From NCBI GenBank assembly GCA_037975125.1, contig CM075857.1:24913207-24977206 (forward strand): a stretch of DNA of 64,000 nucleotides, given 5' to 3'. This stretch comes from Latrodectus hesperus. Its lineage: Eukaryota > Arthropoda > Arachnida > Araneae > Theridiidae. The translations under genes and the position numbers were made by a program. The notes beneath the pieces are model-generated. The model ran no database searches. It worked only from the letters and a program-made list of their open reading frames with translations, and had not been told where the DNA came from. The number at the start of each line of letters is the position of its first letter. Position 1 is the first letter of the stretch. Shown piece by piece: positions 1 through 9,990 of this stretch.

Positions 1-315
1 AACTTGTTGCCTTGCAAATGACTCCATTTCTCGACTCAGGGTTCGTGACGTGGCTGTACGATCCCTTGTGACCATGCGGATAAGATGTCTGTCTTCTCTG
101 CTGTTAGTGATGGGGCGTCGCTGAGATCCTGCATGACGTTTCGTATGATTGTCCTGAACCCATCGATTCCACATTCTGCTAACAGTCATGGGGTCTCGAC
201 CGACGCGAGCAACAATATTGCGGTACGATAAACCGCAATCCCGGTAGGCTATAATCCTTCCTCGATCAAAGTCAGACACGTGCTGATAGGCATTTCTTCT
301 TCTTACACGAGGCAT
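1..315 (-). CDS. Tc1-like transposase, N-terminal part (cut by window edge)
   Basis: Reading the minus strand from an ATG at 315 gives 105 codons without a stop, running off the window at base 1. The protein starts MPRVRRRNAYQHVSDFDRGR and continues with a helix-turn-helix region (YRDCGLSYRNIVARVGRD, then MTVSRMWNRW) and the SRTLSREMESFARQ segment, which is the order of the paired-like DNA-binding half of Tc1 transposases. This half binds the terminal inverted repeats; the DDE catalytic half would lie outside the window. The start fits the family because the ATG lies about 230 bp inside the element terminus at 546. The visible part has no frameshift or stop, so the copy may be young, but its other end cannot be judged. 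Seen: the open frame and motifs. Known: family assignment. Not known: whether the full copy is intact. Confidence 0.85.
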   Translation of the reverse strand, partial: MPRVRRRNAYQHVSDFDRGRIIAYRDCGLSYRNIVARVGRDPMTVSRMWNRWVQDNHTKRHAGSQRRPITNSREDRHLIRMVTRDRTATSRTLSREMESFARQQV

Positions 316-546
316 TACAACAACTTTCTTTGTCGAAAACAACGTTGAAACGGAAATTGAGTATGAGAAAACTGCTGTCAAATCTCTGGTTTTTACACAT
401 TGTAGATGTCGCTACTGTCGCCTGCTTTGTATGAATGCGCTGAAAATCTAATCATTTGCATATGGCAGCAAGTTCTACCTGTCATGCAAATTTCACGTGT
501 GTGGTGTGCCGCTTTCCTGGTGTAGCAATTTTAATGGCCAGTAGTG
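1..546 (-). mobile_element. Tc1-like DNA transposon, 5' end
   Basis: The element ends at about 546, just before a TA at 547-548, as expected for TA-targeting Tc1/mariner elements. The minus-strand terminus reads CACTACTGGCCATTAAAATT, the usual style of arthropod Tc1 ends. An untranslated stretch of about 230 bp separates it from the transposase ATG. The other inverted repeat is outside the window. Confidence 0.75.
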
Positions 547-834
547 TATTAATAACAAGATGACTGTAGCATAAATGTTTTGATGAGAACTGTGTCTAAT
601 AACTCTTTATCGGAAGGATAAATACATATACTGTTTATAAAATTTTTGTAAATGCATTCAAATAATGTTCAAATTCCAAAATTAAGTTTAAATAGTGAAA
701 GGATTCTATGTTCATAGTGAATGCATGCATTAGAATTTTTTTAATGCAAACATCCATATTCTGCAAATAAGATCAAGAAATATTACTAAATACACTTCCA
801 AATATTAATACCACATCTATTGATGCTGCATGTC
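547..834. other. AT-rich sequence, nothing recognised
   Basis: Low-GC sequence without a supported open frame or repeat that I can match elsewhere in the window. Confidence 0.4.
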
Positions 835-1130
835 CTCTTTGGTCAGCAGCGCTAGACTAGGTCCATAACGTTAAACACCCCCCCAAAATCTAGTACCATC
901 AAAGGATCATCATATAAATCTTGCTTGGATAGCCCCTGACACGCAAGGTTGTGTTCTGGCTCAGTTTGTCCAGTGAAACAGCTGATACAGGTCTCGGAAA
1001 TTTTGGAGCCTTCAGAAAATTTTGATGATCTGAGGTGACCTTTTCGAAAGCGGGGGTGAGCAATTTGTTCCTGTCTTTTAAAGCCGTGAGCCAGTGAGTT
1101 TCCCGGACGACTTCAAATTCCACGTAGCAA
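835..1130 (-). pseudogene. Jockey-like LINE relic, ORF2 C-terminal end
   Basis: On the minus strand the short frame contains ALKDRNKLLTPAFEKVTSDH followed by LKAPKFPRPVSAVSLDKLSQ. This lines up with the relics at 2722-3195 and 12250-12700, where the same place reads QTILTRFRSGHLKTLKFSEG. The stretch corresponds to the tail after RNase H in Jockey-type ORF2. At its 3' side (lower coordinates) it shares the wording of the 12.3 kb copy (GACCTAGTCTAGCG against GACCTGGTCTAGCG). It is short, 5'-truncated and diverged, so it is dead. Identification rests mainly on alignment with the other copies. Confidence 0.55.
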
Positions 1131-1369
1131 ATTTTTAAATGTTTTTAGTTTTTATTATACATAGCCGAATTTTTTCTTCTAGAAAACCATCATCTAATAA
1201 CATAATTTTGAAGTGAAAAAGTGTCTTTATGTAAAACTACATTGGTCAATTAAATCAGGTCTAGAAAAGGTGATGATAATCTCTATTAAGGTATGACTCT
1301 ATAGATAAAGACCTTCAGATATCAAGTTACACCCAAAAAATAGTTTAGCAAAGAGTAATGCTACTGTCA

Positions 1370-1530
1370 TGTACAACATGAGGCGTGGATGTGGAGAGGA
1401 GGGTGCCAGCTCAGGTGTGACCTCCTCACCTGAGCGTGGTTCAAAATGACGAGGCACTTGGTGATGGGCGAGTATTCCAAACCCGTAAACCTACCGGGTC
1501 TCGCCTGGATCACTATGTATCTACTTCATG
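1370..1530 (+). repeat. Dispersed repeat J (SINE-like), partial copy
   Basis: Matches 41730-41850 closely, sharing for example GGTGCCAGCTCAGGTGTGAC and AAATGACGAGGCACTTGGTG. Only the middle of the longer copy is present here. The 5' tRNA-like part seen near 41530 is missing. Confidence 0.65.
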
Positions 1531-2020
1531 CGCAACGACATTGTTTTTGTTGGCGATAATTTCATTTTATCACAAATATTTGTGGAATGGGAATTTTTCC
1601 TAGATCAAAAAACAAATTTCTTTTCATTAAATAAAATCCTTCAGAAATTTCTAAACTGCACATCGAGAATAGCGAGCAAAGGATTTTATGCGGATGGATA
1701 ATATAAGAACAAGAGTTGGTTTTTTGGTCGAACTACTTACTACCATTTTAAGCAGACGAGGTATGCTTGTGAAGGTACCTACTATTTCAAGATGATTTCC
1801 AAGCCATTACCAATATAAAGCTCGGTATGTGAGTCTTTCTTATTGCCATAATCATTAAATAACACTTTTCTAAGTGGCAGAATTCGGACTTTGGTTGATT
1901 CCAAGTCAGTTTGTTGATTTCTGGCCATTACAAACATCAAAATCTATGATGAGCCATTTCTATTACCATAAGTCATTGATTAGACCATGCTTTTTGGAGT
2001 GGTAAGTTTTGGACTTTTAT
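1531..2020. other. AT-rich sequence, nothing recognised
   Basis: No supported gene. Two short similar phrases (GTCTTTCTTATTGCCATAAT and a related one near 1960) hint at an old internal duplication, too weak to annotate. Confidence 0.3.
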
Positions 2021-2024
2021 TGTT

Positions 2025-2310
2025 GCCTCAGCATGCTTCCCTGTGCCTATCCCTAAGTTGGGATCTACCAGTTAGATAGAAGAAGCCAGGTCGAATCTTC
2101 GTGATTTTGAAGCAGAAACCAAGCAGAAGACCCCTACTTGGCCTTCCACTCCCACAAATATCATTTCATTTGCAGGACATTGCGACCATGACCAGTTTTA
2201 ACGTGCCCCAGCCGCCTTTAGCGATCATTACGGATCTTTGGTTAAGCCGGGATTCGAACTCACTACCTTCCATAATGAGAACGATGCCCTAGGTAACTAG
2301 GCCACTGAGG
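2025..2310 (-). repeat. tRNA-derived SINE, family B, copy 1
   Basis: Reads on the minus strand. The tRNA-like head lies at the high-coordinate end: GTGAGTTCGAATCCCGGCTT carries the B box (GTTCGAATCC), with an A-box-like TGGCCTAGTTACC before it. The body (CGCTAAAGGCGGCTGGGGCA and on) matches the copies at 4530-4833, 11465-11745 and 16895-17130. Copy A1 is inserted right at its 5' head, so B1 is the older insertion. Confidence 0.8.
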
Positions 2311-2315
2311 CCCAT

Positions 2316-2670
2316 CGGAGAGCCGTGGTAACCTAGTGGTTAGGGCATTAGCCTTCCGTCCGGAAGGACTGGGTTCGGTTCTCAATGCTACAAAGGCCCA
2401 CCGAGTATATGTGATATACGTGCCCGTTAAAACTGTGGAATCGAAAGTTTTATAGTAGGTCGTTGAACAGTTACCTTGAGTGTAATAGTGTGGAGAAGAT
2501 CTTCTCCCCCTCCAGATCAAAATCAAAATTATGTGAGTGGATCCTTTGGTGTCATCTATCAAAAGTCGTACTTTCACCTTCGTGGTGCTCTTATTTACTC
2601 CTTCTGACTTAATTTCGCATAGCTTTCGGCTAGGCTTGTCGAAGAGTCCATAAGTAACAACAACAACAAC
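2316..2670 (+). repeat. tRNA-derived SINE, family A, copy 1
   Basis: The head GTGGTAACCTAGTGGTTAGG (A box) and GGGTTCGGTTCTC (B box) is typical of a pol III SINE promoter. The body matches copy 2 at 8054-8446 along its length (both contain AAAGTCGTACTTTCACCTTC). The 3' end is ATAAGTAACAACAACAACAA, a CAA-type tail. It is flanked by an 8-bp direct repeat AGGCCCAT at 2308-2315 and 2671-2678, consistent with a target-site duplication. It lies against the head of SINE B1. Confidence 0.85.
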
Positions 2671-2721
2671 AGGCCCATAATCAGTGTCCATTTCATGAAA
2701 TATTGAGTTGAAGCACTGATT

Positions 2722-3195
2722 TGATTCAATACTTCACATCAATGAAATGGCCGATAATCTTGCTAAGGAGGGTTGCAGGATTTCAAATACTCCCTCTTCC
2801 ACACTTACTTTTCTGGAGTTATACTCCCGGGAAAAATCAAAAATCTCGGAGGAGTGGAAAACACCCCCACCCATAATTGGTACAAGGGATCAAAACCGGG
2901 TTTGTCCCTTGACCTCCCGTGTGACAGACGTACCCGGACTGTTCTCTCAAGACTTGCTAGCGGTCATATTAAGTGCCTCACTTTCAACGAGGGCAGGAAA
3001 ACTTTCGTCACCTGCACCAAGTGCCAAAATCATCAGGCTTCTCCTGAGCATCTTTTGGATTGCATGGGTCTCTCTAGGGAGGATCTCTTTAGCAATCCTC
3101 TTTTAGTCTTCGTCTTCCTTACAGTCAACGAACTTGTGGATCTAGTCTGACTCCGTCAGACACGGAGGATAAGCAACAACAACAACAACAGCATC
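2722..3195 (+). pseudogene. Jockey-like LINE relic, RNase H end and C-terminal tail
   Basis: This is the 3' end of a non-LTR retrotransposon. A first frame reads MADNLAKEGC, the end of RNase H. A shifted frame then continues with the characteristic tail: PTHNWYKGSKPGLSLDLPCD, RTRTVLSRLASGHIKCLTFN, a cysteine pair TCTKC, then SPEHLLDCMGLSREDL and FLTVNELVDLV followed by a stop. The break lies between about 2780 and 2870, so the ORF is frameshifted. After the stop comes a short 3' UTR ending GGATAAGCAACAACAACAAC. The copy is 5'-truncated, as usual for LINEs. A possible target duplication is AAGCACTGATT (2711-2721) against AAGCGCTGATT near 3196-3206. The same family occurs at 835-1130, 12250-12700 and 40015-40234. 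Confidence 0.85.
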
Positions 3196-3206
3196 AAAGC
3201 GCTGAT

Positions 3207-3610
3207 TGTTCACATCTAGCTCAGCTTTGAAAACTGGAGTGTTAGGTCAGAAAAAGAGAGATGCATAGATTCATTACAAAGAAAAAGAATGCAAACAACA
3301 TACTTTGCTGGAGAATTAATGGAAGCATTCTTGGCAAATGCTTTCGCAGTAATTCGTCTTGCGGGACGGTCCAAGAATTTCTCATTTCCAATACTCTGAT
3401 ATTGAATTTCAAATTACTTTTCTTCTCGTTTTTTTGTCGACTATCTGGTCGCCTTGCTCACATAGAATTTTTCTAATGTCAGCTTATAAAAATTTTACTG
3501 TGATATTTTGGCCTCTGGATACCGTATTTAATCAAAGAATGCTTGAATTTGCTTGAATTGGGAGTAAGCATAAAATGCCATGTATTCTAATTCTTAAGAA
3601 AACATTTCAA
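3207..3610. other. No feature recognised
   Basis: AT-rich. Two short overlapping frames of 65-71 codons look like chance. Confidence 0.3.
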
Positions 3611-3620
3611 GTTAGTGTTA

Positions 3621-3868
3621 TTCTTGTTGTCGTGTGCCAGCTAGGCTGGCTCCACTTTTCCAACTGAACCGTAATTTGGTGTGGAGTCCGACTTCCTCAA
3701 TACACACATGCCATAGGTACCCGTTTATAGGTAGGCAACCATTCATACAAGGAAATGACAAAGACAGGATAGATAGAGAAAGTACACCCATGCCCGAGCC
3801 GGAATTCGAACCCAGGACCTCCCTATCTGCAGTCAGGCATGCTGACCACTAGATAAGTTGGGCGGCAC
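3621..3868 (-). repeat. tRNA-derived SINE, family C, copy 1
   Basis: Minus-strand SINE. The head CTAGTGGTCAGCATGCCTGA gives the A box and GGGTTCGAATTCCGGCTCGG the B box. The body includes CTATAAACGGGTACC, shared with 11993-12245. The 3' tail is GACAACAAGAATAAC. It is bounded by a 10-bp duplication GTTAGTGTTA at 3611-3620 and 3869-3878. Confidence 0.85.
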
Positions 3869-3878
3869 GTTAGTGTTA

Positions 3879-4214
3879 GAATTCCATTATTCGCGCTGGA
3901 CCAACCGAAATGGAATACGAATTGAAAATAATGTTCTAGTTAAAAAAAAAAAAGCTGTTTTTTAATTGGTATTTATTTCCATTTAACTGTGATAATAATA
4001 GTTTATTTTTTTGCAAAATTCTCTATTTCATATTCCATAAAATCATTCCGAGTGCCAGCAAAATTTTATCTCCAAAAATGCACTAGAAATATTAGAATGA
4101 GAGCACTTGGAAACTGTGTAGTAAATAGCCTAATGGCTGAGGGCTATTGTAACGCTTTTAACATCCACCACGTAATACAGCTTTTCGAGAATACTTCTTA
4201 TAGATAGTGAACCA
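3879..4214. other. No feature recognised
   Basis: AT-rich, only a short frame with no recognisable motif. Confidence 0.3.
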
Positions 4215-4330
4215 TATTTACTTGTCGTAGGAGGAAAAACCCGGAAAACTCTTAAAAAGCTACCTCGACAGAGATGAATGCAGAAAAATAGAATTGCAGT
4301 TCCATTTTCTGTTGTTCAATAGTTTTGGAA
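4215..4330 (-). repeat. SINE family I, 3' part
   Basis: On the minus strand it carries AGAGTTTTCCGGGTTTTTCC and CTACGACAAGTAAAT, the conserved 3' block that recurs at 5040-5110, 6130-6285, 7235-7360 and 37275-37375. The tRNA head is missing or unrecognisable. Confidence 0.6.
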
Positions 4331-4529
4331 ATTGTGAATCATGATTTTTTTCAATTCAAAGAACACCGTCAATCCTAGCTTACGGTGTGGCCATGAATAA
4401 GATCATTTTGATGTAAAATAGTGGACAGATTGATAGCCAAAGGCTATTCTGAGGCATTTTAATAGAAAACTAAACTACTAAACTCAGTGGCACAACAGTC
4501 CATTTACGAGCCAACTACACTGCTCATAC

Positions 4530-4833
4530 CAATTTTGTTGCTGCACCAGCATGTCTCCTTGCACTTAGCACTGAGTTGGACTCTAGCAGTTAGACAGAAG
4601 CAGCCGGGGGGAGTCTTCTTGATTTGGAAGCGGGGACCGAATAGAAGACCCCCAATACTTGACCTGCCACCCCCAGATGTATCATTTCGTTTGGAGGGCA
4701 TTGCGACCACGCCGAGTTTTAACATGCACCAGCCGCCTTTAGCGAACATGAAGGATCATCGGTCGGCCGGGATTCGAACTCACTACCTTCCGATAACGAG
4801 CATGACGCCTTAACCAACTAAGCCACTATGCCT
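4530..4833 (-). repeat. tRNA-derived SINE, family B, copy 2
   Basis: Minus strand. The B box is in AGTGAGTTCGAATCCCGGCC and the body word CTAAAGGCGGCTGGTGCATG follows. It ends with GCTGGTGCAGCAACAAAATT. The longest and best preserved family B copy in the window. The 81- and 108-codon frames over it are shadows. Confidence 0.8.
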
Positions 4834-4834
4834 T

Positions 4835-4985
4835 CCCATATCTGTTTTCAAGGCCGAGGGTCTTGGGATGCGAAGTATATGTCCCAGTTAAGTAGTCAGC
4901 CTAACGTGAAACCCCGTGTGATTTATTTCCCAAGCATGCTTGGTACTCAGTTTTCCTGCCCATGATGTCATGAGCTGTTCATTTT
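4835..4985 (-). repeat. SINE family D, partial copy
   Basis: Matches the 38.0-39.5 kb tandem array: both contain CCCAAGCATGCTTGGTACTC and a GCGAAG(C/T)ATATGTCCCAGTT block. The tRNA-like head seen at 39430-39500 is absent. Confidence 0.75.
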
Positions 4986-5039
4986 AATATATACCGGATA
5001 AATTAGTTTTCGGGATGACTTTTTACAGCTGTTGGACTA

Positions 5040-5110
5040 TATTTACGTATCGGAAGCAAATAAACCCGGAAAACTCCCAAAAAATCATGGCGAATCTCTT
5101 TTACAGAAAA
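5040..5110 (-). repeat. SINE family I, fragment
   Basis: The minus strand has GGGAGTTTTCCGGGTTTATT, the conserved 3' block of family I. Confidence 0.5.
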
Positions 5111-5239
5111 GAAATGCTGTTAAAAAGTAAGATTTGTGCTTACTGATGCTCGGAAAATAAATCCACTGTCTACTAAATGCATCATTTGTGACCAACGTAA
5201 TGTTGTCTTCATTGGCATTTATAAATAATTTTATCGAGC

Positions 5240-5400
5240 TGACACCGAATAATTAGCGCTTGTCCTCGGTTCAACAATTCGTGTGTTCGAATCCCATCTT
5301 AGGCTTGGATGTTCGTAATGATATCAAAAGCCTTTTAAAACTATATGTCCCGGTCTAAATACCTCTCGTATGCAAAAAAGAACGTTGAGCGGCAAAAGAA
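5240..5400 (+). repeat. tRNA-derived SINE, family E, copy 1
   Basis: The B-box region GTGTGTTCGAATCCCATCTT is followed by a body with ACTATATGTCCCGGTCTAAA and the 3' block CTCGTATGCAAAAAAGAACG TTGAGCGGCAAA. The same 3' block is found at 26090-26158, 35440-35592 and 60455-60602. Confidence 0.75.
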
Positions 5401-5874
5401 ACTATAAATAATTGTGAAATCCATTAATGTTGAATCTGACCATTTATTAATGATCATAGAATGACCATTATAATATGAATAATTCTGGCACCATATATAA
5501 ATTATTTTATAAAAAAATATTTTACCGAGAATATAAATTGAATTTCAAGAACATAAAATATCATGTCACAAACCCCGAGTATCATTACAATGTTAAAATT
5601 TTAATTTTAGTTCTGCAGTTTTATCCATGAGGGTTTTTTTTTTTTTTTCAATATGGTGGTATGAAAAACTGTCTTGCACAAATATAAATAAAAATTTAGA
5701 AACTCTATAGAGGAGCTCATTTTGGATGCATATATTTCCTGTTTTTAATTAAATCAACCTGAATTTAACAATGAACTTCTTTTACTGGTTGAAAACTATT
5801 GTTGCACTTTTTAATACCCATCACGTATTTCAGCCTTTCCAGAAGACTAATTGATTTATATTTAAATTGCCCAA
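5401..5874. other. AT-rich sequence, nothing recognised
   Basis: Contains a T homopolymer near 5633-5648. No supported gene. Confidence 0.3.
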
Positions 5875-6124
5875 CCTCTATGGTCGTTATGATACTCGGT
5901 TCTCATCAGAGTAGGCTCGAGTTCGAATCCCGAATAAGGCTTGGATGTAGAACTGAAGAAGTCGGGACTATCTGCCTGTGATGGACACTTGATTCAAAAG
6001 AAAGTAGTGCACTCTCCTGTTCCTGTCAGGAGTTCGCATCAATGAATCTTCTCTACTTCTGCTTGTTGTCCTTTCTCATGAACAACAAATAAAAACACAC
6101 GGCAAAAAAAAAAAAAAAAAAAAA
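5875..6124 (+). repeat. tRNA-derived SINE, family F, copy 1
   Basis: A-box-like TGGTCGTTATGATACTCGGT and B box GAGTTCGAATCCCGAATAAG form the head. The body ends with TTGTCCTTTCTCATGAACAA and a long A tail at about 6104-6124. It is closely related to 21425-21665. The poly-A tail distinguishes this family from the CAA-tailed families A and C. Confidence 0.8.
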
Positions 6125-6129
6125 CATTT

Positions 6130-6285
6130 AAGTGTCGTAAGAAAGGAAACACGGAAAATTCACTTACGCCCACCTCGGCAGATATCTATGCAGAAAGTGG
6201 AAATGTAGATCACTCGATAGTTGTTTGACAGTGCCTGAGAATCGAACCCGTGACCTAGGCCACAGTGCGCTCAAATTTATCTTAA
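6130..6285 (-). repeat. tRNA-derived SINE, family I
   Basis: Minus strand: the head ends with CACGGGTTCGATTCTCAGGC (B box), the body contains ATCTGCCGAGGTGGGCG and the 3' block is GAATTTTCCGTGTTTCCTTT then CTTACGACACTTAAAT. This is the copy that links the family's head and 3' block. Confidence 0.7.
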
Positions 6286-6499
6286 ATTTAAGAATACTCT
6301 AGCAACTTTTTGATAAGCTAATTTTATTTAAGCTGCTATTACAATATTTAATATTATTTCCAAATAACAGGGCCGCGCTCATATAGAAAAATAATTGATA
6401 ACAGGTCTCAAAAATTAAATGTCTGAAATGAACAGAAAAATAATAGAGAAATAATAAAAATTTGAATTATAAATTTTATCGCTCACTGGTCTTTTTTTT

Positions 6500-6960
6500 T
6501 TTACACCATAAAATAGTTGTTTCTTTTGTTACAGATGAGATTCTGAGTACGCCATTTTATTACGATTCTCATTGGTTTAAAATATTCATGACGTCAGAGA
6601 GCGTTTCATCCACGTCACATCGTATTGAGGCGGCGTTGTACATCCGACTTGTCGACGAATTGGTTGCCTACCTTCAAACTGCATTCTTTGAGCGGCAGCA
6701 AACAAGGCGAAGTTCACCATCGAACGACTGAGAAGAGTGTCGAAGTTCATTTTGTTAACAAAACGATTTCTTATGTATGGTGCAAAACATCGGTTTGAGA
6801 AGTCGTTTTCCATTGATTCAAGCCATTAACACATGGACAACAGAACAGCAGAAAATGCAGAATAAGAAAGACAAGACAAAACCTCCATTTTATGGTTATC
6901 GGCAAATTAAGGTTTGAATCACGGCAAGGATGATTTAAAAAAATTAAGTAATTAATAGAA
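6500..6960 (+). repeat. Unclassified dispersed repeat H, copy 1
   Basis: Shares long stretches with 19890-20100, 25390-26225 (inverted) and 34365-34760 (inverted), such as GATTCAAGCCATTAACA and AAATGCAGAATAAGAAAGAC-type AT-poor words, plus a TGACGTCA motif near 6589. One end has CCATAAAATAGTTGTTTCTT. I cannot see terminal inverted repeats or a coding region, so the class is open. The 75- and 89-codon frames are not conserved between copies. Confidence 0.65.
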
Positions 6961-7062
6961 TTCTAAATTAGTAATTGTGTAATATTTGTAAATACCTTTT
7001 GAGTTTTAAGACTATGGCTTTGTTTATGCCATTATTAAGTTTTCTTTTGCACATGAGAGCTA

Positions 7063-7195
7063 GTTAGAACTAGACGCATAGTTTAATGTGGATTCCACAA
7101 ACCACTACGAAGATCCAGGCTCTTGGTAGAGATTCGAACTCACGAACTGTTGAACAGAAACCCAGAGCGCTAACCACTTGTCTGCCCTATGCATC
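7063..7195 (-). repeat. tRNA-derived SINE, family E, copy 2
   Basis: Minus strand: AAGTGGTTAGCGCTCTGGGT (A-box side), GTGAGTTCGAATCTCTACCA (B box), and the family E 3' block TAGCTCTCATGTGCAAAAG. Confidence 0.7.
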
Positions 7196-7234
7196 GCGCA
7201 AATTGGTTTCGAATACTTTTTGTAAGTAATATTC

Positions 7235-7360
7235 CGTATTAACATGTCGAAAGGAAAGGAAAACTCTCAAGCTCTCACCCGACAGATGTGCTTGAGGAAG
7301 GCAGAAACATGCACACCACTTATTGCACGTTGAAGAATGTTTGAACCCATTTTTCTCAAA
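7235..7360 (-). repeat. SINE family I
   Basis: The minus strand has GGGTTCAAACATTC (degenerate B box), CATCTGTCGGGTGAGAGC and GAGAGTTTTCCTTTCCTTTC. Confidence 0.55.
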
Positions 7361-7429
7361 AATGTATAAGAGCTTTCATTAATCAATGCATATCAAATAT
7401 TGTGAGCAAAATCATAACCTAATAATCGA

Positions 7430-8000
7430 AGTAATTTCATTAAATACGCACAAATATAGTGCAATTCACTTATAACGAAACTCGGTTGAACAAAAACCCA
7501 CTTTTAACGGAAGAATAAAATATGTTTGACTGATATAATGGCCAATATTATCTGTAGATGCCAATGTCAATGGGGTTATGATTCCCTTTTAACGAAATTA
7601 TCGGGTTATGCCAAACAGTGTTTTTGTATTTTATGAAGTTTTTGTTGGTTTCTGCGTCATCAGCTCTACTAATCATTTATTGCAAATTGCTAGCTTAAGC
7701 TGGATTTGACACTTCTCAAGAAGACTAAATCACCAACTTAGATACAATATACAACTAGAATTTGAAAATGAGTAGAGAAGAATTTCAAAAATACATATAT
7801 GTGTAGATGTCACACACAATGTTATCACTTCCAAGATACAGTATACAAGATACACTATATAATACGGTATATTAGTTCTGCGTGGGAGGAAAACGCACTG
7901 TGATGACCTCGTATGACGCGTTATGTACAAATGATTCACGTTTAACTTTCTCGTTAAAGGGGGTTTAAATCGAATATTAAAGAAAAACCGTATTATGAAC
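7430..8000. other. Possible old DNA-transposon relic rich in TAACG words
   Basis: Repeated words such as CTTATAACGAAACTC (near 7468), TTTTAACGAAATTATC (7587) and GACGCGTTATG (7916) resemble the subterminal repeats of pogo/Tigger-like elements. No transposase can be read. Low confidence. Confidence 0.25.
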
Positions 8001-8053
8001 ACGTGAACGTTTTCTTATTAAAATCAAATTAATAATTTTAAAAATCAAATTAA

Positions 8054-8446
8054 AAGGGCCGTGGTAGCCTAGTGGTTAAGGTATCGGTCTTCCATCTGGA
8101 AGGACGGGGTTCGATTCCCATTGCCGCCAAAGACCCACCGAGTACATGCGATATACGTGCTCGTTAAATCTGTGAAATCGAAAGTCCTGTGGTCGGTCGC
8201 TGAGCAGTTACCATGGGTGCAATGGTCTGGAGAAATTTACTCCCCCTTCAGATCAATGCCAAAATTGAGGGAGTAGATCCTCTGGTGCTGCCATCTATCG
8301 GAGGATTTGAAGAGCAAAAGTCGTACTTTCACCTTCATGGTGCTCTGATTAAACGAAAGACGCTCCCAATTGACTTAAATTCGCATTGCCAAGGCATAGC
8401 GAGCTTGGCTTGTCCAAGTGTCATAAGTAACAACAACAACAACAAC
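8054..8446 (+). repeat. tRNA-derived SINE, family A, copy 2
   Basis: The head has the A box GTGGTAGCCTAGTGGTTAAG and the B box GGGGTTCGATTCCCATTGCC. The body matches copy 1. The tail ATAAGTAACAACAACAACAA ends in CAA repeats. A 12-bp duplication AAATCAAATTAA flanks it at 8042-8053 and 8447-8458, so the boundaries are well supported. Confidence 0.9.
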
Positions 8447-8574
8447 AAATCAAATTAAGAACATTTTAAATAAAAAAAATTATACAAATGTAACTAAAAA
8501 AACAGTTCATTTCAAATAAATCAAATAATTCCAAAAACAGTTTTATTATATGTTTATTCGCAGTAGGGGTTATC

Positions 8575-8845
8575 TGAAATAACGTTCCACCGCGCGACAT
8601 CTTTTTTAAGCGGAATGTTCAGAGGTCAGTAATATAATTTAATTTTCTAAGAACACACACTTGACACAATGTGCAAACGTACGCGAAATTGGTTGTGAAC
8701 TGTACAAATCACTATAAATTTCGCAGTACAGAATTATAACGTGGGTAATCACGTGTTATATGGGGGAAAACACGCGTTATACGAGGGACATGAAATCGCG
8801 TCATATGAAAACGCATTATAAGAGTACCGTGCTATAGGAAGGACT
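8575..8845 (-). mobile_element. Candidate pogo/Tigger-type transposon end
   Basis: Within 8751-8836 five related words occur every 18-24 bp: GTGTTATATG, GCGTTATACG, GCGTCATATG, GCATTATAAG and GTGCTATAGG. Reading the minus strand from about 8845, this is followed by a leader and a possible ATG at 8600 opening a frame of about 45 codons that does not resemble a transposase. Spaced TATAACG-like words are typical of pogo/Tigger termini, but no catalytic region is present and no second terminus was found. Confidence 0.35.
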
Positions 8846-8849
8846 GCTG

Positions 8850-9990
8850 TATTTACTCCCAAAAATACTGTAGTTGAAATTTAATTCATAGCACATAAAA
8901 AATTATAATAATAAAAACAAACGATGAATGTGAAGAATTTCAAGTTTGTGAACTCAAAAACTTTCAACTCAAATTCTTTTGAAACTAAAAATGCAATAAG
9001 TGATGTTTTGGTGACTATGAGTTTTCTCTAAGGAACAGTAAAGGAGAAAGAGACAAAACAAGTCAACCAACTTCTTTGTACTGAATAGAAATAAAATAAT
9101 GAATATAGTAAGTATATATATGTATCATATAAAAATACCGATGAATTTTTATGATTTTTTCACGAATTCTTTCATTATGAATACTCAGTTATAACGAGCA
9201 AATATCAAAGTGCCTTATAGTGTTAGTTTATAAGTGTGTTGAGTTGTATTTGTGTAAAAAAAAGATATATCTTTTAAAAAAATATTTTAACATGATTTTA
9301 TTTTTTTCTTACAGAAAAGCAGAAAAAAGTTATAAAATATGGGAAAATATTTTAGAAATTAAAAAAAATGATAAATTTCCGTATCTAAGACTTTTGAAAC
9401 TATTTATTGATTGATTAATTAATTGAGTGTTCACAGAGAAAAACCATCACAGAAGCGATTATGTTGCAAATTTTTGTTCATCTTCTCATCTGTATCATAA
9501 AATTGAAATTCGTGTATTTGATTTTTCGGGTGTCAGAAAATTTATTACATGGTTTTAATGCGATCTAATGATTCAAGAAAGACTTAAAGTATTCTTCCCA
9601 CGCATGAAAGATGAAAACTGATTTAATAAAATATTAAAATGACAAAAAATCAATTTCGTTTATTTTATTTTATTTTTCCAAATTTAACCAAAGCGAACTC
9701 CAACCGAAATTAATTATATATCAACCTAACATTTTTGCTATGAACTTGTGATTAATAGCTCTGTTTATAGCCTTTCTTTCTTTTTTCCACAAAGAGTTTA
9801 TCTCCAAGGTTTCATCACCGACCAAACTGAAATCGAAAACGAAACTTAATTTGACGTCAAAGAATCGGTCGGAGTGATTTCTTGACACAGTGTCAAGATT
9901 CAGCTTATATCGCATAAGAAAAGTGACGTCTTTAAAATATATTGGGCAGTAAAAAAAAAAAGCCGGTTAAATTTCGGCGACAAAATAAGG
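8850..9990. other. AT-rich sequence, no gene supported
   Basis: Short frames of about 64 codons near 9220 and 9721 show no motif. CAGTTATAACGAGCAAAT near 9187 is another TAACG word like those at 8.7 kb. Confidence 0.3.

Noticed and set aside
2263..2691. 142-codon minus-strand frame as a gene
   Set aside because: It runs across SINE A and the head of SINE B with no conserved motif.
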